Of a stretch of 64,000 bases of DNA, positions 44,880 to 56,095 are shown one piece after another. Each line of letters starts with the position of its first letter. Position 1 is the first letter of the stretch. The notes beneath the pieces are model-generated. The model had not been told where the DNA came from. It saw only the letters and a program-made list of their open reading frames with translations, and did not search any database. Origin of the DNA: Adiantum capillus-veneris (Eukaryota; Streptophyta; Polypodiopsida; Polypodiales; Pteridaceae); contig CM043958.1 of the NCBI GenBank assembly GCA_014529385.2, positions 138,942,398-139,006,397 on the forward strand. Direction: 5' to 3'. Position numbers and translations under genes: made by a program.

Positions 44880-46900
44880 AAAACGCTGGGCTGCCCTGCT
44901 CTGCTGGCGGTGGGGCATCAAAAACACCAGGGCTGATTTCTACAAAAACGTTGGGGCTGCTCTAGCGCTGGCTCATTTTTCTCCAAAATGCTAGGCACTC
45001 TACTTCTTTAATAGGGTACGGTTACTTCTTAAGAACCCCTTAAGACTAGGTAGAGCAAACCTAGAAGACAGTTAAAAAAATAAATCATTTGAATGATTTA
45101 TTAAAAAGCTTGACTAGGCAGAGTTCTCGGTGAAACTGTCGCACATCTACCAACCTGGAAATTTGATTGACGCAGGGAATGGCTCGTTGGATTCCTCTAA
45201 CCTAAAACTACATCCACATCACTCCAGATGCCACCATAGTGTAACAACATTTGTCAAAACACGTGTACAAACCATTTATGCAAGAGGGTTCTAAAATTGG
45301 AAAACGTAATCTAATGGACTCGTATAGACATGCAGTTCCTACAAGGAGGCTCACAAAATTGCTAGTACTAATCCTCCTAGGATTCTAGTGCATAATCCTG
45401 CGTTGTTAGTCCAGAGGGTATTAAACCTCTTGTGTCCTCCCACATAGGGAATGCCCAAATCATAGAGTATTAACCTCGATGTCTTTCTTTCACAAAGAGA
45501 GTCTACGATCACCTTAAAGAAGGTTCTTGTTTTGGGCCATCGCTCAACGAAGGCGGACGGTTCCAATCCGAAGATTCCTTGTGCACGGCGACACTTCCTT
45601 AATTCTTACCATTTTAAAACGATTGGCGTATTATACTCTTACGAACATAATAGTTCGAATTTATTCCAGCTGCGTATAAATGCTACTTGACCTGTTCATG
45701 GAGAAACATATACTGCAACCAAAAGTTGCTACTGTAATGGTAAAAGCACATAGCGTACTCAATGATCAACGACCATCAGAAAACCTCTTCTCTGTAGAGA
45801 AACCCAAACTCCTTCTACCGAACACATCTCAAATAGAGATTCTCGTGTCGGAATATCCTTGCGTGCAAAAAGACACTCAAGAGAATATAACAAACTCCCG
45901 TCCAGTTCCTTGGCATAGGTCTGCATCTTTGTGTGTTATCCATGTACCCAAAGGTGTACATAATTCTTAAGCTAGTTTTCGTTAACCTGGGAAATTACCT
46001 TCCCTTCGTAAGATCCTTAGAGCGAAGACGCTCAACCGGATGATTCCTCGACTTGGTTCTAGAGCAAACCTGCTCATCAGAGAAACTAGGATTTCAAATC
46101 TCGAATTCCACGGGCACATGTCGTAGCCGGCTCTTGCTCCTTCCCTCATAAAGAGGGTGTTCATTCACTTGTGCGAAAAGCACTACCATATCTTCCCTTA
46201 CCAGGTAGGGGGTGTGGGCTTAAAGAGTACTCAAGCTTAATGAAAGCTTTTCTTTGCTTAAAAGCTCAAAATGGTTCCTTCATAATTTCCTACCCGCAGT
46301 AGCAGGTAATCTGTTCTAGAATTACCGGATTCCAGATGGCCGCGGGTCGACGACGCCAAAAGCTACGGATTACCATGAAATGCTTATGTCAACGCGTAGA
46401 GCTCTTACCTACGGTTGCAACACGAGAGACGGCCCAGCAATGTGACAATTGAGAAGGGAGTAGGAAGTGCAAGGAGGAGAGAAGTGAGCGTCGCTAGCTC
46501 ACACTGTGTTCTATTATCCAAAAACTTACAAAATACGTACAAAAATTGGCTTTTATAGCTTAGCCAAGGTTTCTATGGTCCAAACTAATAATCTGGGAGC
46601 TCTAACTAAAGATAGGTTGATACAATCTGGAAGCTTGTAGCCCCGGCTCATCAATTACACTGGTTGTCTAGAAAGTAGGAGTTATAACATTCCCGATTTA
46701 TCAAAATAATAAGTGTTTTTACAATAAGTACCTTTGATCAAAAACCTGCCCTCTCACTTAAAGTTCGAGGGTCTTCTATTCAAGAACTCTGGAGTTAGAT
46801 TGAATTCCCTTACTCCAAACTTTCTCCGGATAGCAGCCTATCCTTCTAGGAGAAATAACAAAAATTCGTTGTTTCTGTGTTCAATGGTTCTCGTCCCACT
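44880..46900. other. no gene recognised; probable decayed LTR-element sequence
   Basis: Short ORFs lack domains. Phrases such as GTTATAACATTCCCG (46,680) resemble an LTR-end/purine-tract junction of a minus-strand element whose gag scrap is at 46,950-47,540, but no LTR pair could be aligned by eye. Confidence 0.4.
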
Positions 46901-46949
46901 GCAGGATTAGATTCTATGTACACTAAGGTGTACACTTTCAGCTTTTATT

Positions 46950-47540
46950 GCGGACTCCACCATCAGCTGCAAAGTAATTTGCAGATGCATCTACAAACTT
47001 CCGGCAAAATCCTTCATTGAATTTCTTCATCTTTCTTTCCTCGGAGAGGATCAAGAGTGGAGCTACCATGGCAAGAGTGAACCACTACTTGCTTTGACTC
47101 ACTCGTGTTCCTATTGGGCAAACTGATCCCAATCTTCTTGGATGCCTTCCTCAAACCGTAGAGGAAAAAGATTTGTCGAAAAATTCAGCCTTGAATTGAA
47201 TCCAAGTCTTGTTGTAAGTTCCTTGCAGAGCTTTGGTGTACCACCAAGTACTTGCAATCCACTTGAGGTGTTTGGTCACATGCCTCATCTTCGACGCTTC
47301 TCAGAAATTGCCGTTTGCAAAGGCAACTTCAAACTGTCAAATGAAAAAGGTAGCTTTCGGGACATCTTCCCTTCCCTCAAAAGTATCAAACTTGACCGGA
47401 GTGTTCTAAGGTCTAAAATATCCTTCCCAAAATGACGGGATTTCATGACCATGGTTCTGGATTGATGTTCATGGATATTTTCAAGATTTTGAAGGATCTT
47501 GAGTATTACGCTCCTTGGATTCTCTAGGTTCTTGAGCATC
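46950..47540 (-). pseudogene. gypsy-type gag remnant
   Basis: The minus strand reads KHLKWIASTWWYTKALQGTY, then WIQFKAEFFDKSF near 47,290-47,170. This is the gag capsid pattern (compare ARTWWSTLLL..WLKFKKLF at 58,340-58,420). KFVDASANYFAADGGV follows near 47,020-46,960. Several stops break it. It lies downstream of the primer site at 47,734. Confidence 0.7.
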
Positions 47541-47733
47541 ATGCTCTTGTCGCCTTCTCAGAAGATCCCAAGTCTTGTGTCGACTTTTGCAGAGAGAAAA
47601 AAAAAATCCAACTCTGCGAGCTTTTCCTGCAGGGCTTCGGGTTCCGCCTGCTTACTTCTCTCTTGGCTTGTCATGGCTTCTTCCCTTATCTTTCCAGAAT
47701 CGTTTCCCTTTACAGAGAAAAAGAGGAGACAAT

Positions 47734-48140
47734 GCTCTGATACCACTGTCACAAACGGGAGCGCATAGCAATATAAAATACATTCAGATAAATAGGATTT
47801 ATCACTTATTACTAAAGCCAGAGGATATAGAGAGAAATAGATAGAGAGAGAGAGAGATAGAGAGTGAGAAGATCGACAAAGTATTGGGAACCAGAAGATG
47901 GGCTGGTCTCCCCCCGTAATAGTATCTTTATTACTAAGGAGAAGTCTATACAAGCACTTGAACCAAACGTATTACCCTGTTCGTTCTAGAATAAGACTTG
48001 ATGGTACCTGGAAGCCTCGGCTTCCTATTCCTAGGGAAAAACCCTATTCCAAGGAACTTCTGTTCCTTATTCCAAATCCTCGAGAACCAAGGTTCTTGCC
48101 TCTGGATCTCACCTTCCAGACTCGGGGCATGGCAATCCAT
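47734..48140 (-). mobile_element. primer site and LTR of a minus-strand gypsy element
   Basis: GCTCTGATACCA at 47,734-47,745 is the reverse complement of the iMet primer site. The LTR starts at 47,747 with TGTCACAAACGGG and has a short (GA)n tract near 47,838. Its outer end is unclear because LINE sequence begins at about 48,146. Confidence 0.75.
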
Positions 48141-48145
48141 GCAAC

Positions 48146-49562
48146 TCATTTCTGACTTGAGTCACAATCGGCCCTTGAGTCCCACTTGTCCCATATCAGT
48201 TCCCTAGCCGTCTCCGCGGTCGCCGCTAGACAATGTTGACGGAACCACCTATCCGTCCTCGTTGTCCACGCCCACCCCTTCCGGGACTTAGGGGTGGTTG
48301 CAAGTAGGTCCCTAATAAGCGTGCTAACCGATCCGAACTTGTCATATGCACGCTTCCGTGGGCACCGCAGAAGGCGACGACCGGGGGAATGTTCAATTCG
48401 TGCTGCACGGTCGACGCTGCAACTGACGTCGACTTTGCCGCTTTCCCCACCAACCACCTCATTCCTGTGGCCACGAGGCGTTGGAGCCGCAATAATTGCT
48501 TTTGGTCGTGTGCCCCCATGATCTCTGCTCCGTAGGTAATCACCGGGTAGACGCAAGCTTTGAAAATGCTCAGCCTCGTCCATAGAGGGAGAGCGCGAGA
48601 GGTGAGGACGTGCTTGGCCGCAAAGAGGCATCCCCGCCCCTTTGTCTTCCTATCTTGGATAATGGTCTCCAAGCTGAAATCGGAATCCACGATGATCCCC
48701 AGGTATCTATAACTTTCAATCACCTCAACGCGTTCCCCGTCTAATGTGAACGAACCATTCTTCTTGAGGTCCTCAAGGTCCCCGAAGAAGACTGTGGCTT
48801 GGCACTTGCTTATACCGAACTTCATGCCGCATATTTGAGCCCATCCCGATAGTCGATCAAGTGCAGTATGGAGCTCAGCCACGGAGTTCACCAATAGGAC
48901 CAGGTCGTCAACGAAGAGTAAACCTTGTATTTTCTGCTTTAATCCGGGGATGTCCACTCCGAAGTCTGCTGCCTCATTTATAACATCATTGATGAAGATG
49001 TTAAAGAGGGTGGGTGACCCGGGACACCCTTGACAGACCCCTCTTTCGATTTTTATGGGCTGAGAGAGACGGTCACCAACTCTGATGCAGACCTGAGAGT
49101 GGCTGTAGAGGGCTTTAATAAAGCGCAAGGCTTTCCCTCCCACCCCTGCGGCCTCAAGTTTGTAGAACAAGGCTTCGTGCAGGATCGAGTCATATGCCTT
49201 CCGGAAATCGACGAATACCGTGTACGTCGGTCTACCGTCATTTTTTCGCTGTATGACAATTTCCTTTAGGCAGGCAACTTGTCCAATGCACTCTTCACGG
49301 AATCGGAAGCCCGCTTGGCCCTTCAAGAAGAAGCCGTGATCTTCTAGAGTCCTAGCAATGCGCGTCACTAAAATAGTAGTCACAAGCTTAAGTGCTACAT
49401 TGATGAGAGAGATACCTCGGTAGTTATCCGTAACCGTGGGGTCACCCGTTTTCGAGATTGAGATGAGCACCACGGCAACGTGCTCAGCAGGGACCTCCCC
49501 TGTATCGAAGATATATATAAATAGAGGAAGCAACTGCAAAAATATCACCACCTGGTGACAAC
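48146..49562 (-). mobile_element. 5'-truncated LINE, reverse transcriptase largely open
   Basis: 49,540-48,226 is open and reads SISKTGDPTVTDNYRGISLI, FVDFRKAYDSILHEALFYKL, GVCQGCPGSPTLFNIFIND, the active site LLFVDDLVLL, GISKCQATVFFGD and YRYLGIIVDSDF. These are successive blocks of a LINE RT with its thumb region. After a frameshift near 48,300-48,400 the C-terminus continues (IRDLLATTPKSRKGWAWTTR) to a stop at 48,146. Endonuclease and the first RT blocks are missing. At the truncated end (~49,562) it abuts the first copy of the ~1.25 kb repeat. Confidence 0.9.
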
Positions 49563-49759
49563 GGGGATGTCCAGGCACTTTAGATTAATTGCATATCCTT
49601 TGATTACAAATGAGCATGGCCAATGTCTGCATTGGGGAGTGTTCCCATACAGTTGCATTAGTACCCAGCCTAGGTATTTATGTCTGCATGTGAATCACCT
49701 CTTATTAGTGGGTCATCAACTTTTTAATAAGTGACATTTTTGCATCATTTTTAGAATCA

Positions 49760-49781
49760 CTAGTATAGCCGACGGCTTCGC

Positions 49782-49836
<55 letters not shown>

Positions 49837-49954
49837 GCGTCACTGTGTTCCCCGAACGCTACAGGCGACACTGCCGGATTAATCTCCTATTGACGTGTCG
49901 GGGGGGGGGGGGGGGGGAACCGGAATTCCCTCCCCCTTTATCTATTAGTATAGA
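49760..49954 (-). mobile_element. 195 bp non-autonomous Helitron
   Basis: On the minus strand it starts TCTATACTAATAGATAAAGG right after an A. It ends with the hairpin CGGC-GAA-GCCG, nine bases, then CTAG, right before a T. 5' TC, a 3' hairpin plus CTRR and insertion between A and T without target duplication are the Helitron hallmarks. The interior holds C18 and (GA)n tracts and no coding capacity. The paralogous repeat copy at 51,190-51,230 continues straight through this point (GAAGTCGTGGGTTTTTTA against GAATCA/TGGGATTTTTA), which acts as an empty-site comparison. Confidence 0.82.
49787..49833. repeat. (CT)n microsatellite inside the Helitron
   Basis: About 47 bp (CT)n. An 18-base G run lies at 49,900-49,917 in the same element. 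Confidence 0.97.
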
Positions 49955-50475
49955 TGGGATTTTTAAGTGGCATTGCGCTACCCAATTTCTGCCCCATTTA
50001 TAAGTGACCCTAGGTATCACTTCTCAACCATAAGTTAGTACCCCATGTACAAGTACTAGTACCCGCAGTACCGCAGCACCTCTCTGGTGTTTCTGCACCA
50101 AATCAGGCAGCATTTTCAGAATTCAACATGTCATACCAGATCAGCCAGCATTTTCAGATTTCGCATCAGATCAGCCGGCGTTTTCAGAATTCAGTCCATC
50201 GTACCAAATCAACCAGCGTTGTTCAGTTTTCAGCCTATGCCGCCATCGGCTATAGCAGATCAACCCATAGCCTCGTCGCCATTGCAAATCCTAGCCAGAA
50301 CCCCTAGCGTTTTGCATTCCAACCCTTAGCCTCGCAGATCCAAGCATTCACCGCAAGATCCCATCAGCATCTAGGACCATTGTATCAACATTTGTGTAAT
50401 CTAAAGCAAATGCCTCTCTAGCGATAAAGAGGAGGGCCCTTGGAGGGGGGGTTTGGGACCCCATTTGGTGTCAAT

Positions 50476-50477
<2 letters not shown>

Positions 50478-50537
<60 letters not shown>
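50478..50537. repeat. (CT)n microsatellite in repeat copy 1
   Basis: About 60 bp (CT)n. At the matching place in copy 2 (about 51,705-51,720) there is only CTTCTTCTCTCTCC, so the tract expanded in copy 1. Confidence 0.97.
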
Positions 50538-50541
<4 letters not shown>

Positions 50542-50660
50542 TTCATTCACAATATCACACGCTCTTCTCTCTAGTCTGTTTCACAATGAAATAAAAGGAA
50601 CTCTCTCAATCAATAAAAGGAACCTTGAGTACGCACAAAGCACTCATCCTGAGCACACAC

Positions 50661-50907
50661 CATCAATCACTTCCGTTGCACATAACAAGAGGGGTCTTCG
50701 AAAGTGGAAAGACTTGGCAGAGCCTCTCTAAATCAAGGCCACGGTGAGGAAAGTGAAGTCCTCGAAAGAGAGAACATCTTTGGCACTAGTAGCAACAGCA
50801 GCAACAAATTGAAGGAAACGCATGAGAGATGCTCCTATTCAGTGTTACATAAAAATGTGTTTCATCGCTCTAAAACCCCGAAACATCTCGCACCAAAATG
50901 CGAATGG
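50661..50907. other. spacer between repeat copies 1 and 2
   Basis: No ORF with support. It is not shared with copies 3-4, where the corresponding spacer is only a few bases. Confidence 0.5.
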
Positions 50908-51871
50908 TGCACATTTAACCCTATGTGCATGTGGATAAGCTAGCTCCTACTTCTAGGGGCTAGGGCAACCTAGGAAGTGTTCTGCCACCCTTGTGAGCAT
51001 GTATGCACAACTTGCATGTCCAAGCGCTTTAGATCAGTTGCATACCCTCTGATTGCACAAGAGCACAGCCAATATTTGCTAGGTGTAGACATTGGGGAGT
51101 GTTACAATTATAGTATCCGGCCTAGGTAGTACCGCATACGAAACACCTCTTATTATGAGTTTTTAACTTATTAATAAGTGGTCTGCATGCATAGTAGAAG
51201 TCGTGGGTTTTTTAGGAGTGTGTTCGACCCAACCTTTCTACTCTATAAAGGTGACCCCAAGCGTCACCGTTATGATCATCAGTGGGCAACCTCGCCCTAG
51301 TTCCCAGCACCTAGCCTTACATTTTTTCCCACAGGCATCACCATCCACCGGCGTTTTTCATGAAGAAGTACCCGATCAACCCATCAACCCCTCAATTCAT
51401 CTAGCGCCAGCAGATGCACCAGCAACAGTAGCGTTTTTGGATACAACCCTCAGATCAGCCACAGTTTTCCAGTTTTCAGCCATCATCCTCATCCACCATC
51501 AGCACCCTCAACATCGGCATCAGCCTATAGCCTCATCAAGTTGCAGATCCACTAGCGTTTTGCATTTTCAGCCCTTAGCCTCTCAAATCCAAGCATCAGT
51601 AGCAAGATCCCATCAGCATCTAGGACCATTGTATCAGCATTGGTGCAATCTAAAAGCAAATACCTCTCTAGCGATCGAGAGGGGGGCCCATCCGGTGTTA
51701 GTCTTCTTCTCTCTCCAATGTCATTGTCCATCCGTCACAAAACCTTCAATCACAATATCATTCTCTCTTCTCCCTCTAGTCTATTGATCTCTCTCATGAG
51801 ATAAAAGGAACCTTGAGTACGTATCGAGCACTCATCCTGAGTTAACAACATAAATCACTTCCACTCCATGT
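50908..51871 (+). repeat. copy 2 of the ~1.25 kb repeat
   Basis: It begins GTGCACATTTAACCCTATGT like copy 4 at 63,209. It contains CTACTCTATAAAGGTGACCC (TATA-like, 51,238) and the motif array, and ends around CATGTTAC followed by GTATCAGATC at 51,872-51,881, which resembles a degraded iMet primer site (TGGTATCAGAGC). That would make the repeat an LTR. Confidence 0.75.
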
Positions 51872-52199
51872 TACGTATCAGATCTCTTTAGCAATGTTCG
51901 ATATCATCACTCAAGTAAAGAACCTGAAGGACCTCACTCAGATTTTTTATCAAAGAAGTTTTGTGTTCTTGCACCGGACTTATTAGGTCTTAATCCATCA
52001 CGCATCGGACGTCCACTACGCCATAAAGAACCATAAACAATTTTCTGCCTGTTTGGGATTGCACGTAACCCAAGACCACTTGAGCATGTCGATCGCTCTA
52101 ATCTATGTTTTTGAAGAATGAAAGAATGGCAGGTAACCCAAAGAAAAGGGCTTGTCCAGCCTCCTTTCTTGCTTCTTTTCCACTCATTGAAAGCAGACC
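51872..52199. other. possible element interior, no domain recognised
   Basis: A minus-strand reading (GVRAIPNRQKIVYGS) has no known domain. Confidence 0.35.
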
Positions 52200-52759
52200 T
52201 TGCACATTGCAGTAGACCAATCGACGTCAGGTGGGAAAAGGCAACCTTGGTGTGAGCGCAAGGCCGCCAAGGAAAGCACCCGCAAGAAGCAGTTGAGCTT
52301 GGGTAAAAGAAAAGCCTTCTTAAACGTAGATTGCAAGCAGTGCCAAGTACCAAGAACCCCAAGTACCACAATACTCAGTGCATGGTCGTCACCAAAAGCG
52401 GGATGGATACTTTGCATAAAGGTGATGAGAGTGGAATGGAGAAGAAGAAATTCCTACACCAAGGGAAATGTTTCCGAATTCCCCATCATCGCCTGATTGC
52501 ATCAAGCTCAGTGGAGGTCTTGATAAAGTTTATGGTTGAGAAAATGCTACAGCAGAAGGCTTAGTGGGCCGCAAGTCGAGAGGGAAATAATGGCACTAGA
52601 GAGGGAACGTGAAGCTCTACGTATAGTTGTTGAAGAAAAGAGGGTAGCTACAGAGCAAAAGCGCGAGGCCCAGAGAGACCAACGCATGCAAGAGTTGGTT
52701 TATCACTTCCTCTCCTCGAGGATCGATCCTCCCAAAGAGGCCAACCAGTCATTACATAG
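52200..52759 (+). pseudogene. unrecognised ORF with charged coiled-coil end, cut by an LTR element
   Basis: The plus-strand frame from 52,536 reads EREIMALEREREALRIVVEE and KRVATEQKREAQRDQRMQEL, a strongly charged heptad-like helix, then YHFLSSRIDPPKEANQSLHS before the LTR at 52,760. The same frame upstream (from 52,200) is basic and is interrupted by stops near 52,497-52,530. After the LTR element, the frame can be picked up at about 55,816 for ~18 codons to a TGA. Such Arg/Glu-rich C-terminal helices occur in Myb/SANT-like transposon proteins, but no DNA-binding domain is visible, so the family is unassigned. Confidence 0.4.
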
Positions 52760-52834
52760 TGTCACCAGACGGGCACCACGTGCCAATAGAAAAGAACAGA
52801 CTGAACAGACTTTTAGCACTTCAATAACAACTGA

Positions 52835-52839
<5 letters not shown>

Positions 52840-52883
<44 letters not shown>
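52840..52883. repeat. (GA)n microsatellite in LTR
   Basis: 44 bp tract. The partner LTR has 22 bp at 55,208-55,229, so the two have diverged in length since insertion. Confidence 0.98.
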
Positions 52884-52887
<4 letters not shown>

Positions 52888-53829
52888 ACGCAACATAGTG
52901 GCGGAATTCCACCCCACAGAGTATTGGCCCCAAACCTTGGTGCCCCTTTCGGTATTTCTTTATATTGCATCAACACAATACGAGCCGGTACTCCAGACTC
53001 TACACCTTCTCCAGGAAGCATTCCAAAGAATGAGCCCTTTGCACATATTTAAAGGCCCTGTATGAAAAGCAGTTTACATGAAAAGCCTTCGAACTCAAAA
53101 GCATCTGGTCCAAAAGCTGCCCACGTAATTTACGAAAATCCGTACAGCTTGTCACGTCAACATGTCAGCGCAAAACGCGGAAATCCATACAGCCTGCCAT
53201 GTCAGCATTGTTAGCATAATTTTCGAAGCGTTCGTATTTCTGCCACATCATCAGCTGAGCGTGTGTGTGGGTGGGTCTTGCTTCATTTTTAATGCCTTTA
53301 TGTCATTCGGGCCCCATCAGACGGGGTCCCCATAAGTTGGTAGGACTTCTTCTTCTGTTACTTGTTCTTCTTAGGGTTTAAGCCCCTCGGCCAGGATCTA
53401 CAAGTTGGCTCCATTCTTCGGGGCTTTGACACATCAGCAGTTTGTGACATCCCCCCTTCTTGAAAGAAAGTAATTGTCCATGATTACAACATATCTATAA
53501 AACAACTCAAGGTAGCTCAAAAATTTTCCGATGGACATTCAGAGGGACAATATGTTTGCTCTTTTTTTTCTTGTTAAGGAGTTGGCTTCTCTTTTCGGCT
53601 CTTTTGATCAAGGAGTTAGCTTCTCCTTTCATCCAGATCGGAACTCTTGATATTCCGGCATAGTAAAATTAGCCATCACACCCAGACCGCATTGATCTTC
53701 CCCAGGTGTCTTGATGTACTAAAATTACATACCCAAGCAATCTCATCCTATTAGGAATATTCAGTGGTTGGCACATCGCAATGCAACACATATGCATGTT
53801 ACAAGACATAGAAACATAAAGTCGCCGAT

Positions 53830-54245
53830 GAACACTCCTCCCGCATAACCTAACAAGGTCCGAGCCAAGAGATATTCAACGACTCCCTCATCACTCCTCC
53901 CGCTTAACCTAAAAAGGTCCGGACCGGGAGATACAGAGGCCTTTTACAACCAAACGCCCTACACACTGCAGCCTGCGTCGTTTGGAGGTGTTGAGAGTAA
54001 CCACTGCACAGACTTCTTAATACTCCTCCCGCATAACCATCCAGGTCTAGTCCGGCAGTCCCAACAACAATTATTTTACAAGCATACAACCAGACGCTCC
54101 CCAGGCATCGGCCTGCGTCGTCTGGAGATTTTCTAGCATACAACGAAATGCTCCCCAGACATCGGCCTGCGTCGTTCCGAGGTTTTCTAACATACAACAA
54201 AATGCTTCCCAGGCATCGGCCTGCGTCGTTCCGAGGTTCAAACAA
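53830..54245. repeat. 54 bp tandem repeat and related units inside the LTR element
   Basis: CATCGGCCTGCGTCGT recurs at 54,106, 54,160 and 54,214, a period of exactly 54 bp, with a weaker unit near 53,965. To the left, CTCCTCCCGC-TAACCTAA-AAGGTCCG occurs twice or three times (53,838, 53,894, 54,021). The minus strand can be read as 18-residue repeats in two frames. Confidence 0.9.
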
Positions 54246-54645
54246 TACCAAAACAGCATTTTCTCACTTCTCCACCCGGGAGTAAAATCACCAATCAATG
54301 AAACCAGTATTAAAATCACAGTCAAACATTTCAAATCCGCACCAAAACAGGTTCAAAACAGATACCATCCATTTCAAACAAATTCCAAACAGGATCACCA
54401 AACAAGTTCTCAGACAGATTTCAAACTTAAAAAGCAATCTCAACATCAGCCGAGCTCGAAAAGTCGACTGACTTTCCATCCTGAAACTTGCACCAAAAAA
54501 ATTAGGGTTAGGTTCCTTCCATAAGGTCATAGCTAACCGCACCATGGTCCATAAGCTCTTGGACAAACAATGTTCTTGTGGCGGTGGTGGTAGTCCCAAG
54601 ACATAGCTGTCACACCAGACCTCCGAAGTTATCACCAAGAGACAC

Positions 54646-55020
54646 CTACTGAGAGATGTCTAGAAATTTCAAATTATAATCTGATAGGGTTTCCATGGCA
54701 AGCATTTTAGGATACCCCCCTCTGCCAGAAGTTGCACTCCGAAGGAAGATGTCAGAAACCATATAACTTTGGGCAAAAATTTTCTTGAAAGCTTGCCAAG
54801 TCCTTGGAGTGTGCGGCTTGGTAGCTATAGAAATATATCTGCATGGCAATGCTTTTGAGAAAAACAATGAATCGAAACAAATCTTAAATCCTTCTCTTGC
54901 AAGTAATCTTTTTGGCTTGTGCCCTATAAGACACGAGCGGTCAAGACGGGAGCGCGCCCGATGCGCGATGAAATAAGGGTGGGAGTGGCTAATAAGTCCG
55001 GGGTCGGGACCCGAAGATAC
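54646..55020 (-). pseudogene. gag scrap of the deleted LTR element
   Basis: The minus strand reads PRTWQAFKKIFAQSYMVSDI, then YPKMLAMETLSDYNLKFLDI at 54,800-54,650. This is the spacing of gypsy gag (compare KWLKFKKLFISSWL ... DTINAYSERFW). Upstream, a stretch reading GLISHSHPYFIAHRARS (~54,995-54,945) also appears, in shifted form, at 35,434-35,480, so it belongs to this element family. Confidence 0.65.
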
Positions 55021-55813
55021 TTCAAACAAAATTCCAATAGACTTTTGGAAGCGCCGGCTTGCTCTGTCTACTCTTTGGTAGGACAGGTATGCTTTCAGAA
55101 AAGCACACGTCTGATACTCTGATACCACTGTCACATGACCGGACACCACGTGCCAATAGAAAAGAACAGATTGAGCAAACTTTTAGAACTTCAATAACAA
55201 CTGAACTGAGAGAGAGAGAGAGAGAGAGACGACACGCGACACAGAGTGGCGGAATTCCACCCCAAAGAGTATTGGCCCCAAACCTTGGCGCCCCTTTCGG
55301 TATTTCTTTATATTGCATCAACACAGTACAAGCCGGTACTCCAGACTCTGCACCTTCTCCAAGAAGCATGCCAGAGAATGAGCCCTTTGCACATATTTAA
55401 AGGCCCTTGGCCTATGAAAAGCAGTTTACATGAAAAGCTTTCAAACTCAAAAGCATTGGTCCAAAAGCAATGCCCAAAAGTTGCCAACGTAATTTACGAA
55501 AATCCGTACAGCCTGCCACGTCAACATGTCAACGCAAAACGCGGAAATCCGTACAGCCTGCCACCTCAGTACTGTCAATGTAATTTCTCAAGCGTCCGTA
55601 CTGCTGCCACGTCATTAGCTACGCGTGTGTGTGGGTGGGTCCTCCTTTATTATTAATTCCTTTATGTCACTGGGCCCCCATCGGACGGGCTCCCCATAAG
55701 TTGGTAGGACTACTTCTTCTGTTACGTGTTCTTCTTAGGGTTTAAACCCCTCGGCCAGCATCTACAAGTTGGCTCCATTCTTCAGGGTTTTGACACGTCA
55801 GCGGTTTGTGACA

Positions 55814-56095
55814 TGTAGCCTAGCAAGAGACGAAAACTCCAACCACCCAATCACTAAAAGTTGAATTTCAAATAAGTATGATGGTAAGATGCATGCTTCT
55901 GTGATTTATTCTTCGTTACATCAATTTAATGCTTACTTTGCGACTAACAAGAAGAACAATAACATTGAAGTTTTGAAAACCACCATGTATTTGTCAAGTG
56001 ATGCATTAATTGGTATCAAGCCTGGCAAGAGGTAAAGATGGCCGTGCACCTTGAGCATGTCGCGGATGGCATACCCCTATTTCTAGTTGGGCCGA
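55814..56095 (+). other. no gene assigned; short open frame
   Basis: A frame reads KYDGKMHASVIYSSLHQFNA and ends ALIGIKPGKR at a TAA (~56,035). It might be a remnant of the ORF split by the LTR element, but no family is recognised. Confidence 0.3.

Larger units (their letters stand above)
49563..50660 (+). repeat. copy 1 of a ~1.25 kb dispersed/tandem repeat, carrying a Helitron
   Basis: It shares with copies 2-4 the phrases TGTCCA-GC-CTTTAGA-AGTTGCAT, CATTGGGGAGTGTT, CTTATTA and TTAATAAGTG, then a GCGTTTT/TTTTCAG motif array, AGGACCATTGTATC, and GGGCCC-TTGG before a (CT)n tract (50,478-50,537). The layout suggests a long LTR or leader of an unidentified retroelement. It is interrupted at 49,760-49,954 by the Helitron. 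Confidence 0.75.
52760..55813 (-). mobile_element. 3.05 kb internally deleted LTR element with two ~690 bp LTRs
   Basis: The 3' LTR is 52,760-53,449 (690 bp) and the 5' LTR 55,129-55,813 (685 bp). Both run TGTCAC...TTTGTGACA in plus reading and are closely alike. The primer site is ACTCTGATACCA at 55,116-55,127 (one mismatch to the iMet site). The polypurine tract AGAAGGGGGGA adjoins the 3' LTR. The 1.7 kb interior has only a gag scrap and tandem repeats, so it depends on partner enzymes. Flanking pentamers CATAG and TGTAG match at three of five bases. Confidence 0.9.

Noticed and set aside
55129-55818. Target-site duplication for the 52,760-55,813 element
   Set aside because: CATAG and TGTAG agree at only three of five bases, so I do not claim a TSD although the LTR pair is clear.
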